DNA from: Trichuris trichiura
Lineage: Eukaryota > Nematoda > Enoplea > Trichinellida > Trichuridae
Direction of reading: 5' to 3'
Assembly: GCA_037903355.1 (NCBI GenBank)
Contig: JBAJFE010000045.1
Coordinates: forward strand, 62,001-126,000
DNA length: 64,000 nt
The first letter of the stretch is position 1. Each line of letters starts with the position of its first letter. The translations under genes were made by a program, and so were the position numbers. A model generated the notes under the pieces. The model saw only the letters and a program-made list of their open reading frames with translations, had not been told where the DNA came from and ran no database searches. Positions 23,301 through 34,900 of this stretch are shown in pieces.

Positions 23301-23870
23301 GACTTCGTCAAAATGGAAAAGCGTCGACAACAGCTACTTGCATTTGTGCTTTTCAGCATCTGCTTCAATCGCACAAAATCGTTTTCACCGTAATATTTTG
23401 GTGATCCCTACTAGTCATAATTGCCATACAGTAACAAGGACGATAAACTTGATGCGATGATTAGAAAAAGTCAAATCTCCTCGCGAAATTCCGTTTTTCT
23501 TCAGCAGCACTAAACAGATCCACTTTGCAGTTCAAGCCACTCTGACAGTGAAACAGAGCAACTAGCTCACGATGTAGCGACTCAAGAAAGGGCGCACTTA
23601 CATCTCTGATGGACATTGACGTAGAGAGTTTGATACACATGGGAACTTCGCGTCCCGTCTAACAATTGTTCCCACGGAGAGTAAAGGAGAACCTTCAATA
23701 GTCCGACACATGTTCAAAAACACGCAGCATACTCGACAATGTCCACAACGCAACATACAAACGACGTTGAGAGGCATCGTGGTCGACAAACCTTTAGAGA
23801 AGAAAAGTCCATCGGTGATATAGAGGGAACAAACACCAATTCCATTCCGCACAGCATAAGTCTTGCATAA
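20311..23870. other. 3.5 kb without a recognisable gene
   Basis: Frames of 70-135 codons exist (for example 20991-21398 plus and 21655-22035 minus), but none shows a domain, a transmembrane pattern, supporting splice structure or a second copy in the window. I see nothing I can name, apart from the edge of element Z near 23876. Confidence 0.5.
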
Positions 23871-23944
23871 CCACGCAAAGCAACCAACATAAATAAATAG
23901 CGCAGGAAGATCTTGAAGACGAGGTGCTTCTTAACGGGGCAATG

Positions 23945-24242
23945 GATTTTCATCACTTCTTTATACGGTATGTTATCTTACCCGTTGATGGGTTCTGGAA
24001 TTAAACCGAAGCAATTGCCATACTAACGGATGGATGAGCAATTATTAAGGAAAAATACAGAACAAACACTTAACAGTTTCGTAGCTTTCGGGACTAACCT
24101 TGTCCCGTCGTCAGCGATGGTGGTAATGGTACTTTTACTACGATGTTAGAGTATTTATAGGCAGAGAGGGGGCGCCAGTCGATATGGAACAACAACCCGT
24201 TTCACTGATAACAGATGTCCATATCGAGCTGACCTCCACCCC
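23945..24242 (-). repeat. Penelope element terminal repeat, left
   Basis: On the minus strand it reads in the same direction as the coding region and lies downstream of it. It includes GGCGCCCCCTCTCTGCCTAT, AAATACTCTAACATCG, then a hammerhead-like core at 24114-24086: CTGACGA, a 5-bp stem GGGAC/GTCCC with a 7-nt loop, then GAAA. About 95% identical by eye to the right repeat. Confidence 0.88.
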
Positions 24243-26471
24243 TTTGTCACGGTTAATGGATATGCTATTGCGAATGAACAGGGACTCCTTTATTTGCCTA
24301 AAGCGAAAATGTTTCTCGTGGCAAATGATCAACGGGTGCAGGTCACGTGAGCATTGAGAGGAATGCTCAGCGACCGTGGAGGTGTTCTTCCCTTTTTCCA
24401 TGGCTTGTAAAGGGGGAATTGTTCTTGGACGTCCGCGACGTGTCCTGTATATTCCGTTCAATTCATCTTCAGCGGTCCGGTAACTGTTGAATGCATTCAT
24501 GTGTTCTTTAAATCTGTCAAATAGGGTATTGCCTGTTTCTCCTATGTAGGAGGCGTTGCAATCACAATTAATCACATAAACGACGTCTGGTCTCTGTTCG
24601 AATGGGACCTTGATCGTATCGTTCCGGACTAAGGAACGAAGGTTGGGGGGAGACTTAAAGAAACTGCGGAAACCGTACTGGCGACCCAGACGTTGCAAGT
24701 GCTCCCCCAGGCCGACGTAGTAAGGAATGCTGAGAACTGGACGGGAATCCCTCTCATTATTTGAGGTAGTGTCGGTAGGGTTCAACCTTCGCGCTATGGT
24801 GGAGGTGACAAAGGTTTTGGGGTAGCCATTTTTCTCCAACGTCGTCGCAATGTGGTCTAATTCAGAATTCAGGAATTCTGGATCACAGACTGCGATGGCG
24901 CGGTCCACCATCCCTGTCACTATGCCCCTCTTTACTGACATAGGGTGGTGTGAGGAGAAATGCAGGTATCTGTCTGAATGCGTTGGTTTCGTATATAGTG
25001 TTGTTCTTAAAGACGTGGCATTTCGGTGAACCAACACATCCAGGAAGGAAAGCTTCCTGCCTACTTCCCTTTCAATTGTAAAGGAAATTTTTCCCGGAAA
25101 GATCGCGTTCAGGTGTTTCAAGAGAGCTTCCTCCTGTCCTTTTTTAACAATAGCAAAAATGTCATCCACGTAACGTTTGAACAGACGGGGAGTGCAATGG
25201 TTGTCCGAACTTTCGAAGGCAATTTCCTCTAGGTGCTCCATAAACAACTCAGCGAGGACCGGAGAAAGCGGACTGCCCATTGGTGCCCCGTCGTTCTGTC
25301 AGAAGAAGCTTTCTTGAAACCTGAAGTAGTTCCCTTCACACATACAAAACGAGACTATTTTTACTATTTAACAAGGAAACAGCTTAGTTTTCTTACTTAA
25401 GCTGCTGTCATTGCTCAATAGGGTTTTTAGTCTGTTGAGGGTGTGTGAGATGGGAATGCTGATGAAGAGATCCTTCACATCGTAACTTACCAGAAAGTCC
25501 CATTTTGAAACGTGGTAAAAGCGTAGGGAAGAGCAGAAGTCCTTGTGATTATTTACGTGAGAGTCTCTTCCTCTGGTCAACGGCTGGATGATACCTTTGA
25601 GGTAAACACAAAGTTGTGATGTAACGCTGTCTACACTGCACACACTGGTCTCAAAGGCACCCCAGGTTTGTGGACCTTTGGAAGGCCGTAGAGCTGAGGG
25701 CACACGGTGTTACTCTTGAAGTACAACCTTTTCCGGATGGACGTGATGGTATTCTCATTGGATAGTTTTGCGACGGACAGCAGGATGTTCCTCAGCTCAG
25801 TTGTAGCTTGTGAAGTTGGATCTGACTGAATGGGCGTTTAAGTGGTGCTATTTAATAGCGACATTTTGTCAACATAATTCGCCTTGTCCAGAAGCACCAC
25901 TACATTGGCTTTATCAGTCTTGGTGACAATTAGATCGTTCCTCCTTTTTAATTTATTAACTACGTCCCTCTCTACGCGGTTGAGATTACGCTTTTTAGAC
26001 CTGTTCATTTGCCACAATGAACCCGAAATGACGCCTTTAATCTCATCCGCCTCACTCGGTTCTGTCCTAGTTAGGCTAATTTCTGTTGAAGCTATGACGG
26101 CAAGGAAAGGCACCGTCTTAGGGGTAGGAACGAAGTTGAGACCTTTGGAGAGGACGTTGCTTTCTAACGATGTAAGGCTAGTCGAACTGAGGTTCACAAC
26201 GACCTTGTTCAGATCGGCGTCCACCGTCGTCCTATGTCTGTTAGATCGCGTAAAAGGTCCAGGAATGGCTACAGTAAAGGTTCTCCAACTTTCTCGATAA
26301 AACTTTTTCCTCTTCAATTCTGATAGCCGTGCAAGCCTCTTGAGTGTGGAATTGTAGCAGGGAGAAAGTGCGACGATCTAATGTCGCTTCGAGAGAAGAG
26401 GAGATATCTCGTAATGCAACTCTAAGGTGTGCCAGAATTTGGCGGTGTTCACGGATGGTCGAACGTAGCAA
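24138..26471 (-). pseudogene. Penelope-type reverse transcriptase / GIY-YIG endonuclease, multiply broken
   Basis: Longest intact piece: 25280-24138 (380 codons) with RT motifs MGSPLSPVLAELFME and FKRYVDDIFAI (catalytic DD), thumb KLSFLDVLVHR, then the endonuclease (VVYVINCDCNASYIGET, LFDRFKEH, AEHSSQCSRDLHP, KESLFIR). Upstream: RT motif A (SYDVKDLFISIPI, 25703-25368), CPQLYGLPKVHKPGVPLRPV in another frame (about 25690), and the N-terminal domain (26317-25838, and 26471-26241 in another frame). Visible lesions: frameshifts near 26.31 and 25.63 kb, stops near 25.85, 25.37 and 25.31 kb. The protein would act in nuclear target-primed reverse transcription, but this copy cannot encode it. Confidence 0.9.
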
Positions 26472-26472
26472 C

Positions 26473-26769
26473 GGGTGGAGGTCAGCTCGATATGGACATC
26501 TGTTATGAATAGAACGGGTTGTTGCTCCATACCGACTGGCGCCCCCTCTCTGCCTATAAATACCCTAACATCGTGGTAAAAGTGACATTACCAACATCGC
26601 TGATGACGGGACAAGGTTAGTCCCGAAAGCTACGAAACAGTTAAGTGTTTGTTCTGTATTTTTCCTTAATAATTGCTCATCCATCTGTTGGTAGGGCACT
26701 TGCTTCGGTTCAATTCCAGAACCCATCAACGGGCAAGAAAACATACCGTATAAAGAAGTGATGAAAATC
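26473..26769 (+). repeat. Penelope element terminal repeat, right (inverted)
   Basis: Reverse complement of 23945-24242. The hammerhead-like core CTGATGA ... GAAA lies at 26600-26628, again with the GGGAC/GTCCC stem. It joins the coding region at a truncated N-terminus (LRSTIREHRQ) and ends at the Z flank CGCACGAAG. Confidence 0.88.
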
Positions 26770-27020
26770 GCACGAAGGTATGCCACTTCCTGTAGACATA
26801 ACCACTGCTGGGAACAGCTCATTCTGTGCACTAAACCTTCCGAATCCAGCATTAGCGGCCTGAACAGTAAACAATCATGGTTATCAAGTACCCACGCGTA
26901 TAGATGCTTGCCGAGAGCGCTGAATTGCCTTAACATCCATAATGCTTAATTCTATATACTTGGCAACTTCGCGTGACAGGCATTACAGACAGCGAGAAAC
27001 AAAAGAAGTTTCACTGGCAT
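26769..27020 (+). repeat. element Z, right part
   Basis: Continues the Z element interrupted by the Penelope insertion. CGCACGAAGGTATGCC, ATAACCACTGCTGG, ACTAAACCTTCCGAATCCAG and TTAACATCCATAATGC parallel 13580-13760. It runs directly into duplicated copy B. Confidence 0.7.
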
Positions 27021-30000
27021 AGCTTGATGAAACGACGGCATGTCCTAACGTACCGTCACCTCTTAGATGTACTGCTCCCGTTTGAATCACTGCTAACTTC
27101 ACGAACCCACGTTTTAACGGTTACTGTTATCTTGTCGCAGTTTTCATAGCATAAAGCACGCCATCCTGTAAGAGTAAACTATTCAGAAACTGTATGAGAT
27201 ATCATACACTTTCACGTACGTACCTGCAACACAAACACGCTCTCTAAAGACTCTGGGAAAATGTAGAATGAAAAGCCAACGAAATCCAAGCAGGCAGCTG
27301 CAAGATGCAGCGTTGAATATATTCATTCATGATTCCAACAAATCATGAAAAAAGTGAAAGCTCCCAAGAGATAAGACGAAATTTGTTTCAGCGACTGGAC
27401 GTGATTGATCACCATGAAAACATCCACTCGTACAGAAAGTGAAAACTTGGAAAGCTTTTGCCTTTTGTCCACCATCTGACTTTCTTGAAGACTCAATATA
27501 CATTCGACGAGTTCAAGCACTTGCAGGGAGCAATTAGCCACCGTAATTTAATCGACGCGGTGCAGTATTCTCCCATACACGATCACTTTTGTGAAAGTTT
27601 AACAAGTCATCATGGAGCAGCATACGCCTGCAAGATGACCGTATTGTTTTGCTTCATTGTTAGACAATAGAAGTCGGTGATATAACTGAAACAAGCTGCA
27701 TGGAGTCTCTGCTTCAGTGCCATGAGCCTGTGCGTCCGAGAATGTGAACGAAACCCTTTCGCTGCTCAAGAGCAACCAGTAGACAAAAATCGCCACTTCG
27801 GTTATATGTTTAAACATACCGCCGGCTGTTAAAGGATGCAACAGTGGCGACAAAATCGATTACAACTTCGCCCACAACTGCTTCCCATAGCGTGAGTTTA
27901 ACGTCCTATTCGGTTAGAGGAAAGCGTGCGTATTGGAAAACCGGACGCAAGCCGTAATGAAGTTCTTCAGGTACAATACGCCTGATTTGCTTTGGTGAAC
28001 TTATCCAACACTCACATAATCTGCCATCACTAATGCGCGGTCCCCAACGTGACTTGCGCACCTGACCGACCAGCAAAGCCATTGGTCAGATAGTTTCATG
28101 ACCTGGCCTAATTAAGTATCGTCAAATCCAGCGCCGGATAAATTGTCAGCCTTAACCAGCACGTCTACTGAAACCTTCACCAACTGGCCTACAACTTTTC
28201 CATCGTAGACATCCTGTGTTCAGAATTTAGCTGCACATAATGGAAGACCAAATATGCCAGGCGGACGTCTGCTCAAAGGACGCCAAACCGACTCGCACGC
28301 AAACGGACAGCAATTGGACATAGAGCCTTCGATGGAACATCTTTCGTGCTGTTCAACTTCAACTTCAATTCTGTACGTTCAATTCAAAAGGCGTTCGAAT
28401 CAAATGCGTCAGCCACAACTTGTTCACCGACTTAACCAACCTTTCATTTCTTTACACAAAAGCACTCTTCCTGTGAAACAGACGTGAAGATATTAAATCG
28501 TTCCCTCAGTGCACAGCAAATGGCGCACACTAGACGATTTCAGCAATGAGCTCCTCCACGGTCAGCTAACGCCCTGCATGAACTGATCACGCCAGGGCGG
28601 TTAACAGAAGCAGCAATCTTCCAGGAACCACTTTGGCTTTCTTAACTCTTAAGCAATCCTTTGCCTGATAAGGTTGTCTACGATAAACAGTTTCAGGCAT
28701 CCATTTGCATTCGACGTAATTGCAAACAGCGCACGGAACAAAGCATCCAAGTTCTTTGCAGTTGCATTATTCCCTTTCGCTACAACATACATACATGGCG
28801 GTACCTCGTCTAGTCATCTGTTGAAGTATATTATCAGCTGACGACAGCGGCGAATGGCAGAAAGTTACTTTGTGAATGCACAGACTGTGCCAACGTACTG
28901 ATGTACTGAAACAATCAGAAATTATACAAGAAACGAACCATTACTGTATACGTACCCGAAAAAAAATTATTTCGCCGCAGCCTTTTGAAAAGCCTAGCCG
29001 ACTTTGCTCAGAAGAGCACAGCCATATACATACGAAGCGTTTTTGGTAAACACTTAATATTAAAAATATGCTCGGCGAATTTCTGGCACTGCTTTTGCTC
29101 ACAGAGACTGTGCAATGGTTAAGCAGCTATTCACTTTTTTTTGTTCTTATTGATTCAAAACTGGTCATCTTTGGAAATGACAAATTCACTGTTGTAACCA
29201 CAGCAATGTCGACTCTGTTGCACAAAGGAAGACACAAACAAGAGTTTTCCGTCGACTTCGTATGTGATAGAGTTGTGTGGGAGGACAAAAACATTGCACG
29301 AATATGTTTCCAGAGCACACTTCACTATTTTCCATGGAAGGAATAATTCAGTTTGCATCCGCATATACGCAGAATCTGCACTGTAAAAGGGGTGGATGAA
29401 CCTAATGTGAAGTGAGCAGCCGTCTTCTCTCATTAGCGTTTGGCAGTATTTGGGATGCACCATTTAAGTAGCTGCACAAAGTGAAAATAACGGAGCCCGC
29501 ATTAGTTTCCCACTCATAACGTCTATGCAAGCTACGAAGAAACCAGTCTCTGCTGCACACGTTGGCTTCTCCATAGAAGCCATAATGTTTTGTTCGGTAT
29601 TCAACAGTGACGTCCTGAAAGTGTCGGCAGCACTGATGAGCGGACGGATCAAAACTAGTAACCTGTGAGATAACCTCGATAAGGCACTGAAAAACACACC
29701 GATTAACAGTGCACAAGCTTACCAACATGGAAAGAACAAACCTGAATAGAACTTTTTCACCGGCATGAAAACAACGAAGGAGAGTTGGTGAACAGTGACT
29801 GCAGTGTTTCACAAATGTGGTGCTCAGCCATGATGATTCACGAACTCGGTAGGGTTCAATGTCATTTAGCTGGCCGGTGAACACGCATGACCTTCCAAGA
29901 CCGAAGTGGAATTGCAACTTTTCTTCTACTCAGATAACAGGGCGCGGTTTTTGGACTAACGAAGATATGCAACAGCAAGCATGCGCTTCTGTGGTGGCGC

Positions 30001-31930
30001 CCGCAAAATTTCAGTTACCTGACCTGAGTTTTCCCGTACGGGAGCGGGTAACAGAAAGCAGAAATTATTTGCGTACGGCTTTGCCACTGTTTCATCCATT
30101 ATCCACCTTTCACAGATAATGCGACTTTTGGATTCCAGAACGTCTGACGCGTCTCAACTTTGGTAGAGGAAACGGATTAGTCGCAGTAGTCGTAAGCGCA
30201 ATATGAATATTAATACTGAGTCAGTATCTTTCACCACAGGCAGTCTCTCTTGAGCGCTAGCAGCACCTCACATAACTGAGCTGCTAGCAACATACTGTTA
30301 CCTATTTGCTGCGGCCCATGCTGGATGACTGCCTTCCTGGTTTGTGAAGTGGGCACGCTGCTTCTATACCACCCACAGAACTGCTTCGCTTTCATTTGCA
30401 GTTCTTCTTCACGGCTGACTTAGCGCACTGCTCTTTTGTGTTTTGTTTGTTCCATCGCAGTTCTCATACCTGTACCTGATCCTGTGTTCATCAATTCTTC
30501 TTTCAGTGCACATACTCGACATAAGCCATGCTGCCAGGCAAAGCTACCAGTTTTCGCCGTTCTAATTTCGAAAGCTTCGATGTGATTTTCTGGATAGCCA
30601 AACAGCACCTGGTCTCTTCAGTGCGCTTTGAAGTGACGTGTAGATTAATCAAGCTAGCTGTTTTTCTTTGACGACTTAGGAACTGGGAACAAATCACGAC
30701 TTGGTTGTCAGCAGGAGAACAGTGTCAATGGAAGGTGACGACGAACAGTAGCAGTAGTATAATTCTGAGCAACACTAATAATTTGGATTTAGCCATTATG
30801 GTCACCGTAAGACCACCGTAAACGCTTGCAAAGGGTACCCTTTCAATAGATGCTCACTGCAACATCACAAACTTACCTGTGTTGACGGTATGCGCATGGA
30901 GGATGGCAGCAAACCAGACACGGGCACTATCTTCTGTTCAGCTTATAAAAGGTATGGCTGTTATGTTCAACAAAATAACGTTAACATATCCAAATGGACG
31001 ATCGCTTACACATGGTCTACTAACCATGAAGGTGCGAAATGACCCAGTGCAGTAACGCCGGAAGCGACATTAACCATACGCTGGTTTCCATTACGCACTA
31101 TCGTCATCATGTGACACGACAACTGCTGAGAACTTGTGCGAGGTCTAATGGAAATCCCTAGGAAAGCTCGCCTTCACTCCGTGGCGTGAAATGTTGTACG
31201 CTCTGGCTAAACAGCTTAACAAACAACGTAAACAGCTGAGGGTTCCGTTAGATCACGTAAATGTTTCCATGCACAGAGGAGCACTGAACCTTTGCTCACT
31301 TGAAACAACATTTGAGCATTCAGCGTTTCAAAAAAACATCTCATATCTTCTCCTACAGATTTTCTGAATAGCAGGTATGCTGGTAGTAACATTTGGAGCA
31401 GTTGTTTCTCAGAAAAGGCGAATTCCGAACGCTGTGGTCGATTCATTTCTTCAAATGGATCGAAGATATAGCGTCGATTAAAAGCTTCTGCTTCCGAGAT
31501 TACAGCATCTCAAAAATACATCAACGTCCTGTACGTACTGTGTGATCAATCAACCAACAATGAGGAAATGGGAACAAAACATGAGTGCTAGTTTCCATTT
31601 CTTGGAGTCTGCTGTCTGACTTCAGCCTGCAAGGAAATTCAAAATGACCACATGCAATGGAAGCTTTCTTCGCTACGATTAAATTGAACAGGTGTAAAGA
31701 CGATGCGGTCAGTCGAATAAACGTTTTTCCACGAAGCAACAATGGCGAAATGACTGAAGTGGAAGCGGGCACAGACACTGCCAGAAAAACTAACGTTCCA
31801 TTCGGACAGAAGAGAGCAAATGGTTTCCTCAAAGCGTTCATGATTAGACGACCTTATCAGCAATCCACTGGCGGCAGACATGTCTGTAAACATCAGCACC
31901 TGCCAGTTAATCGTTGCAGCTGCACAGCTT
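27020..31930 (+). repeat. duplicated unit, copy B
   Basis: Tandem with copy C. The start (GATGAAACGACGGCATG, ~27028) matches the start of C (GCTGAAACGACGGCTTGC, ~31933). 27.2-29.0 matches 32.0-34.1; 29.0-31.0 matches 35.6-37.4; 31.19-31.78 matches 37.55-38.18. The module at 34.2-35.5 of copy C is missing, joined near 29.01 kb. The minus strand 29917-29402 is open for 171 codons, whereas the matching stretches of A (5.79-6.31 kb) and C (36.0-36.5 kb) contain stops. I do not call it a gene. Confidence 0.8.
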
Positions 31931-34900
31931 GCTGAAACGACGGCTTGCTTTTACAAGCGATCATCTCATACATGCAGTGTTCGCTTTTGAGCAACTGATT
32001 ACTTCATGAACTCATGTTTCAAAGATTGCTGTTAACTTGTCGCAGTCATCATATCGTAAACCACGGTATCTTGCAAGAGTAAACATTCAGGAACTGAATG
32101 AGAAAGCGTATTCCTTCGTATACGTACCTGCAACGGAAACATACTCTCTAAAGACTTCAGAAGGTTGTAGAACGCAAAGCCGCGGAAATTCAAGCAGCTG
32201 CGTGGCGCACCGGTGAATATGTTCATTCACGACTGTAAGAAATTGTGAAAACAGTGAATAGTTCCAAAGGAAGAGACGAAGTCTGTTTCAGCGACTGGAC
32301 GCCATTGGTCGTCATGAAAACCTCTGTTGGAGGAAATGAAAACTTGGAAAGTTCTGCCTTTTGTCACTCGTCTGACTTCTTGAAAGCCCAATAAACATTC
32401 GACAAGTTCAGGCACTTGCAGGGACCATTTAGCCTTCGTAATTTAATCGCCGTGAGATACTAATGTCTTGCTTACGAACACTTCCGTGAAAGTTTAACAA
32501 CTCCATCAGGAGCACCATAGGCTGATAGGATGACCACGTTAGTTAACTTCTTCTTTAAGAACGGAAGCTGGTGAAGTGGCCGACACAAGCTGAATGCAAA
32601 CTCACATTCAGTGTCAGCAGCCATTGCGTCCGTAAATGTGAGCGACAAGTCTTTCACAGCTCATGACCGTCCAGTAGACAAAAGTTGCCACTTGAAACTT
32701 TCAGCATCCTGCGGGTTTGTGAGGCATATAACAGAGACCATAAAGACAATAACATCTTCGCCAACAGCCGCTTGTTGTACCGTGATTTTAACGTATTATT
32801 TGGTTAGATGAAAGCGTACATGTCGGACAACCGGACGCAGGCAGTAATGAAGCTCTTCAGCTACGATAAGTCTGCTTTTGCTTAAGTGAACCTGACCAAC
32901 AGTCACCTAATCTGCCATGACTAATGCGCAGTCAGCAGCGTCGACGCCCATTTGACTGACCGACGAACCCATTGGTCAGATGTTTGGAAGGTTTGATCAA
33001 ATTAAATATTTTCCCGGCCGACGCCAATCGAGTGGTCAGCCTTCAACAGCACGGCTACAGAAGCCATCACCAGCTGGCCCACCAATTTTCCATCGTAGGC
33101 ACCCAGTGCTCAAAATTTGGCGGTACACACTGCAAGAGAGCTTTTGCTAAGCGGTCGTCTGGTAAAAGAGCGCCATGCCGATTCGCATGCATACCGGCAG
33201 CACTCAGAAATTAAGCTTTCCAAGGAACATCTTTCGTGCTGTTCAACTACATCTTCAGTTCCATACAAAGGACATTCTAATCACGTGCGTCGAACAGAAC
33301 GCGTTCAATGACTTGGGCAACCTTCCTTTCCTCTCTGTAGAAGCATTCTTTCAGCAGAAGGTACGCGAAGAGATTAAGTCAATTCGTAAGTTCGCAACAA
33401 ATGGAGCACTCCAGACGATTTCAGGAATGTATACCTGGACGGTTAGCTAACGGCCTTTACCGGCTGATCACATCAGGGCGATGAACCGAAGCAACGAAGT
33501 TCAAGAAATCACTTTAGGTTTCCTAACGTTGAGACGTTCCCAATTTCTTTTCCTGTGCACGATTTGTGGTTCTGATCACAACAATTATCTATTTCACAAG
33601 CTGCTACGGTCGTCGTAAGTAATGCAGCGGGCCAACCGTTCAACACGGAACAGGTATTCAGTCCCAGAAAAATGACCACGGCAACGACGCTGATACTTTT
33701 GTGCCAAGACTGCCTCTAGTCTTAGTCGCAGAACCCGAAAGAAGAGACCAGTAGTTCTAGGTATTTCGAACCGTGATTATTCTCCACTTCGCACTGCTTC
33801 TGCATGTTATCGTCAGGCTTCGTGCATGTATCCCAGAAGAATTGGACGTAAATGCACAAGTAACTGCTAAATATCATTAAAACAATTCTTTACGCAATAC
33901 GTTTGACCATGATGAACACGGGCATCCTTTAGCATCATTGGCCGTAATTGAAAACAGCGCGCGGAACAAAGCATCTATTTCCTTTGCAGTCCGCTGTGAA
34001 ATGCATACACGGCGGTGCCAACGCACTGATGCACTGAAACGACCAAAAATTACACATGATTTAGGTCATTACTGTATGCTTACAAGAAAGAAAATTACTT
34101 CACTCCAGCGTTTTGGAAGACATCGAAATTGAAGTACTCACAATTTGAATCTTCCTTGAATATCAACGCTTCGTTTCCTCCATTGCCTTAGGCACTGAAT
34201 ATATGAAGGGAATTTGAACGTATGTAATGGCAGCTTGGAGTTCACATTGGCACTTAGAGTGACGCGATTCATCCGCAGTAAAGCATTTAGCTTCGAGAAA
34301 CTGTGGATCTCGAGGCCATTCTCGTTGTTTTTCCTATGTTCAGTGTGGGTTCCGTGAAACGGAAACGCCAAAAGCAGACATTTGAAAGACTAAGCGCCTG
34401 CTACGGAGAGAAAAATTCCAACAAGACCGTGTCTTCATTCGTCATACAAAAGGTACTGATACTTGCAACACGACGGAAGCAATCTGAGCACACGTGCTTT
34501 CGCCAGCACAGCAGCCACTAACTGCACCATGTCGAGGAAAGCTTCTTAGCTTAAGCACACAGACACACATGTCCTTCGTCAATCAAAGCTTTTCTGTGAT
34601 TATAATGCAGACTGGCTTTTATGCCATCAGTAATAGGCCAAGTGGAGACAAGAGTCACTTTCTTCCCGAACGTAAAGCATTATTTCGTTGAAATTCGACT
34701 GCCCGACGATGTTCTGCGCGTTAGCAGACTGTTTGGGTGCTGTGATCACGATAGTGAAGAAGACAATCGCTGTCGAAAGCTGCTGAGTGTCTGTCAAGGC
34801 ATACTTATTGCATATTTTAACTGTGCTGAAATATGTTGAAACGTAGGCTTGTCGTGCGCAAACCGCTAACACGAGCTTTTCTTTTCTCTTAGAAGCACTT

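Larger units (their letters stand above)
23910..26768 (-). mobile_element. Penelope-like retroelement, near full length but broken
   Basis: A retroelement inserted in a copy of element Z. The flanks CGCAGGAAG (23901-23909) and CGCACGAAG (26769-26777) are probable 9-bp target duplications with one mismatch. Its ends carry inverted 298-bp repeats (23945-24242 and 26473-26769). The body reads on the minus strand: N-terminal domain, reverse transcriptase, then GIY-YIG endonuclease, the order that defines endonuclease-bearing Penelope-like elements. Left of the left repeat, about 35 bp (23910-23945) encode IHCPVKKHLVFKIF, the start of a second N-terminus, a sign of a truncated tandem unit. Such tandem or inverted terminal structures are known for the class. 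Confidence 0.9.

Noticed and set aside
24138..25280. Active retroelement gene
   Set aside because: The 380-codon piece has reverse transcriptase and endonuclease motifs, but the upstream parts contain several frameshifts and stops, so the element cannot make a full protein.
25884..26300. 138-codon plus-strand frame within the Penelope element
   Set aside because: Antisense shadow of the N-terminal Penelope domain (26317-25838, minus), which has the family motifs.
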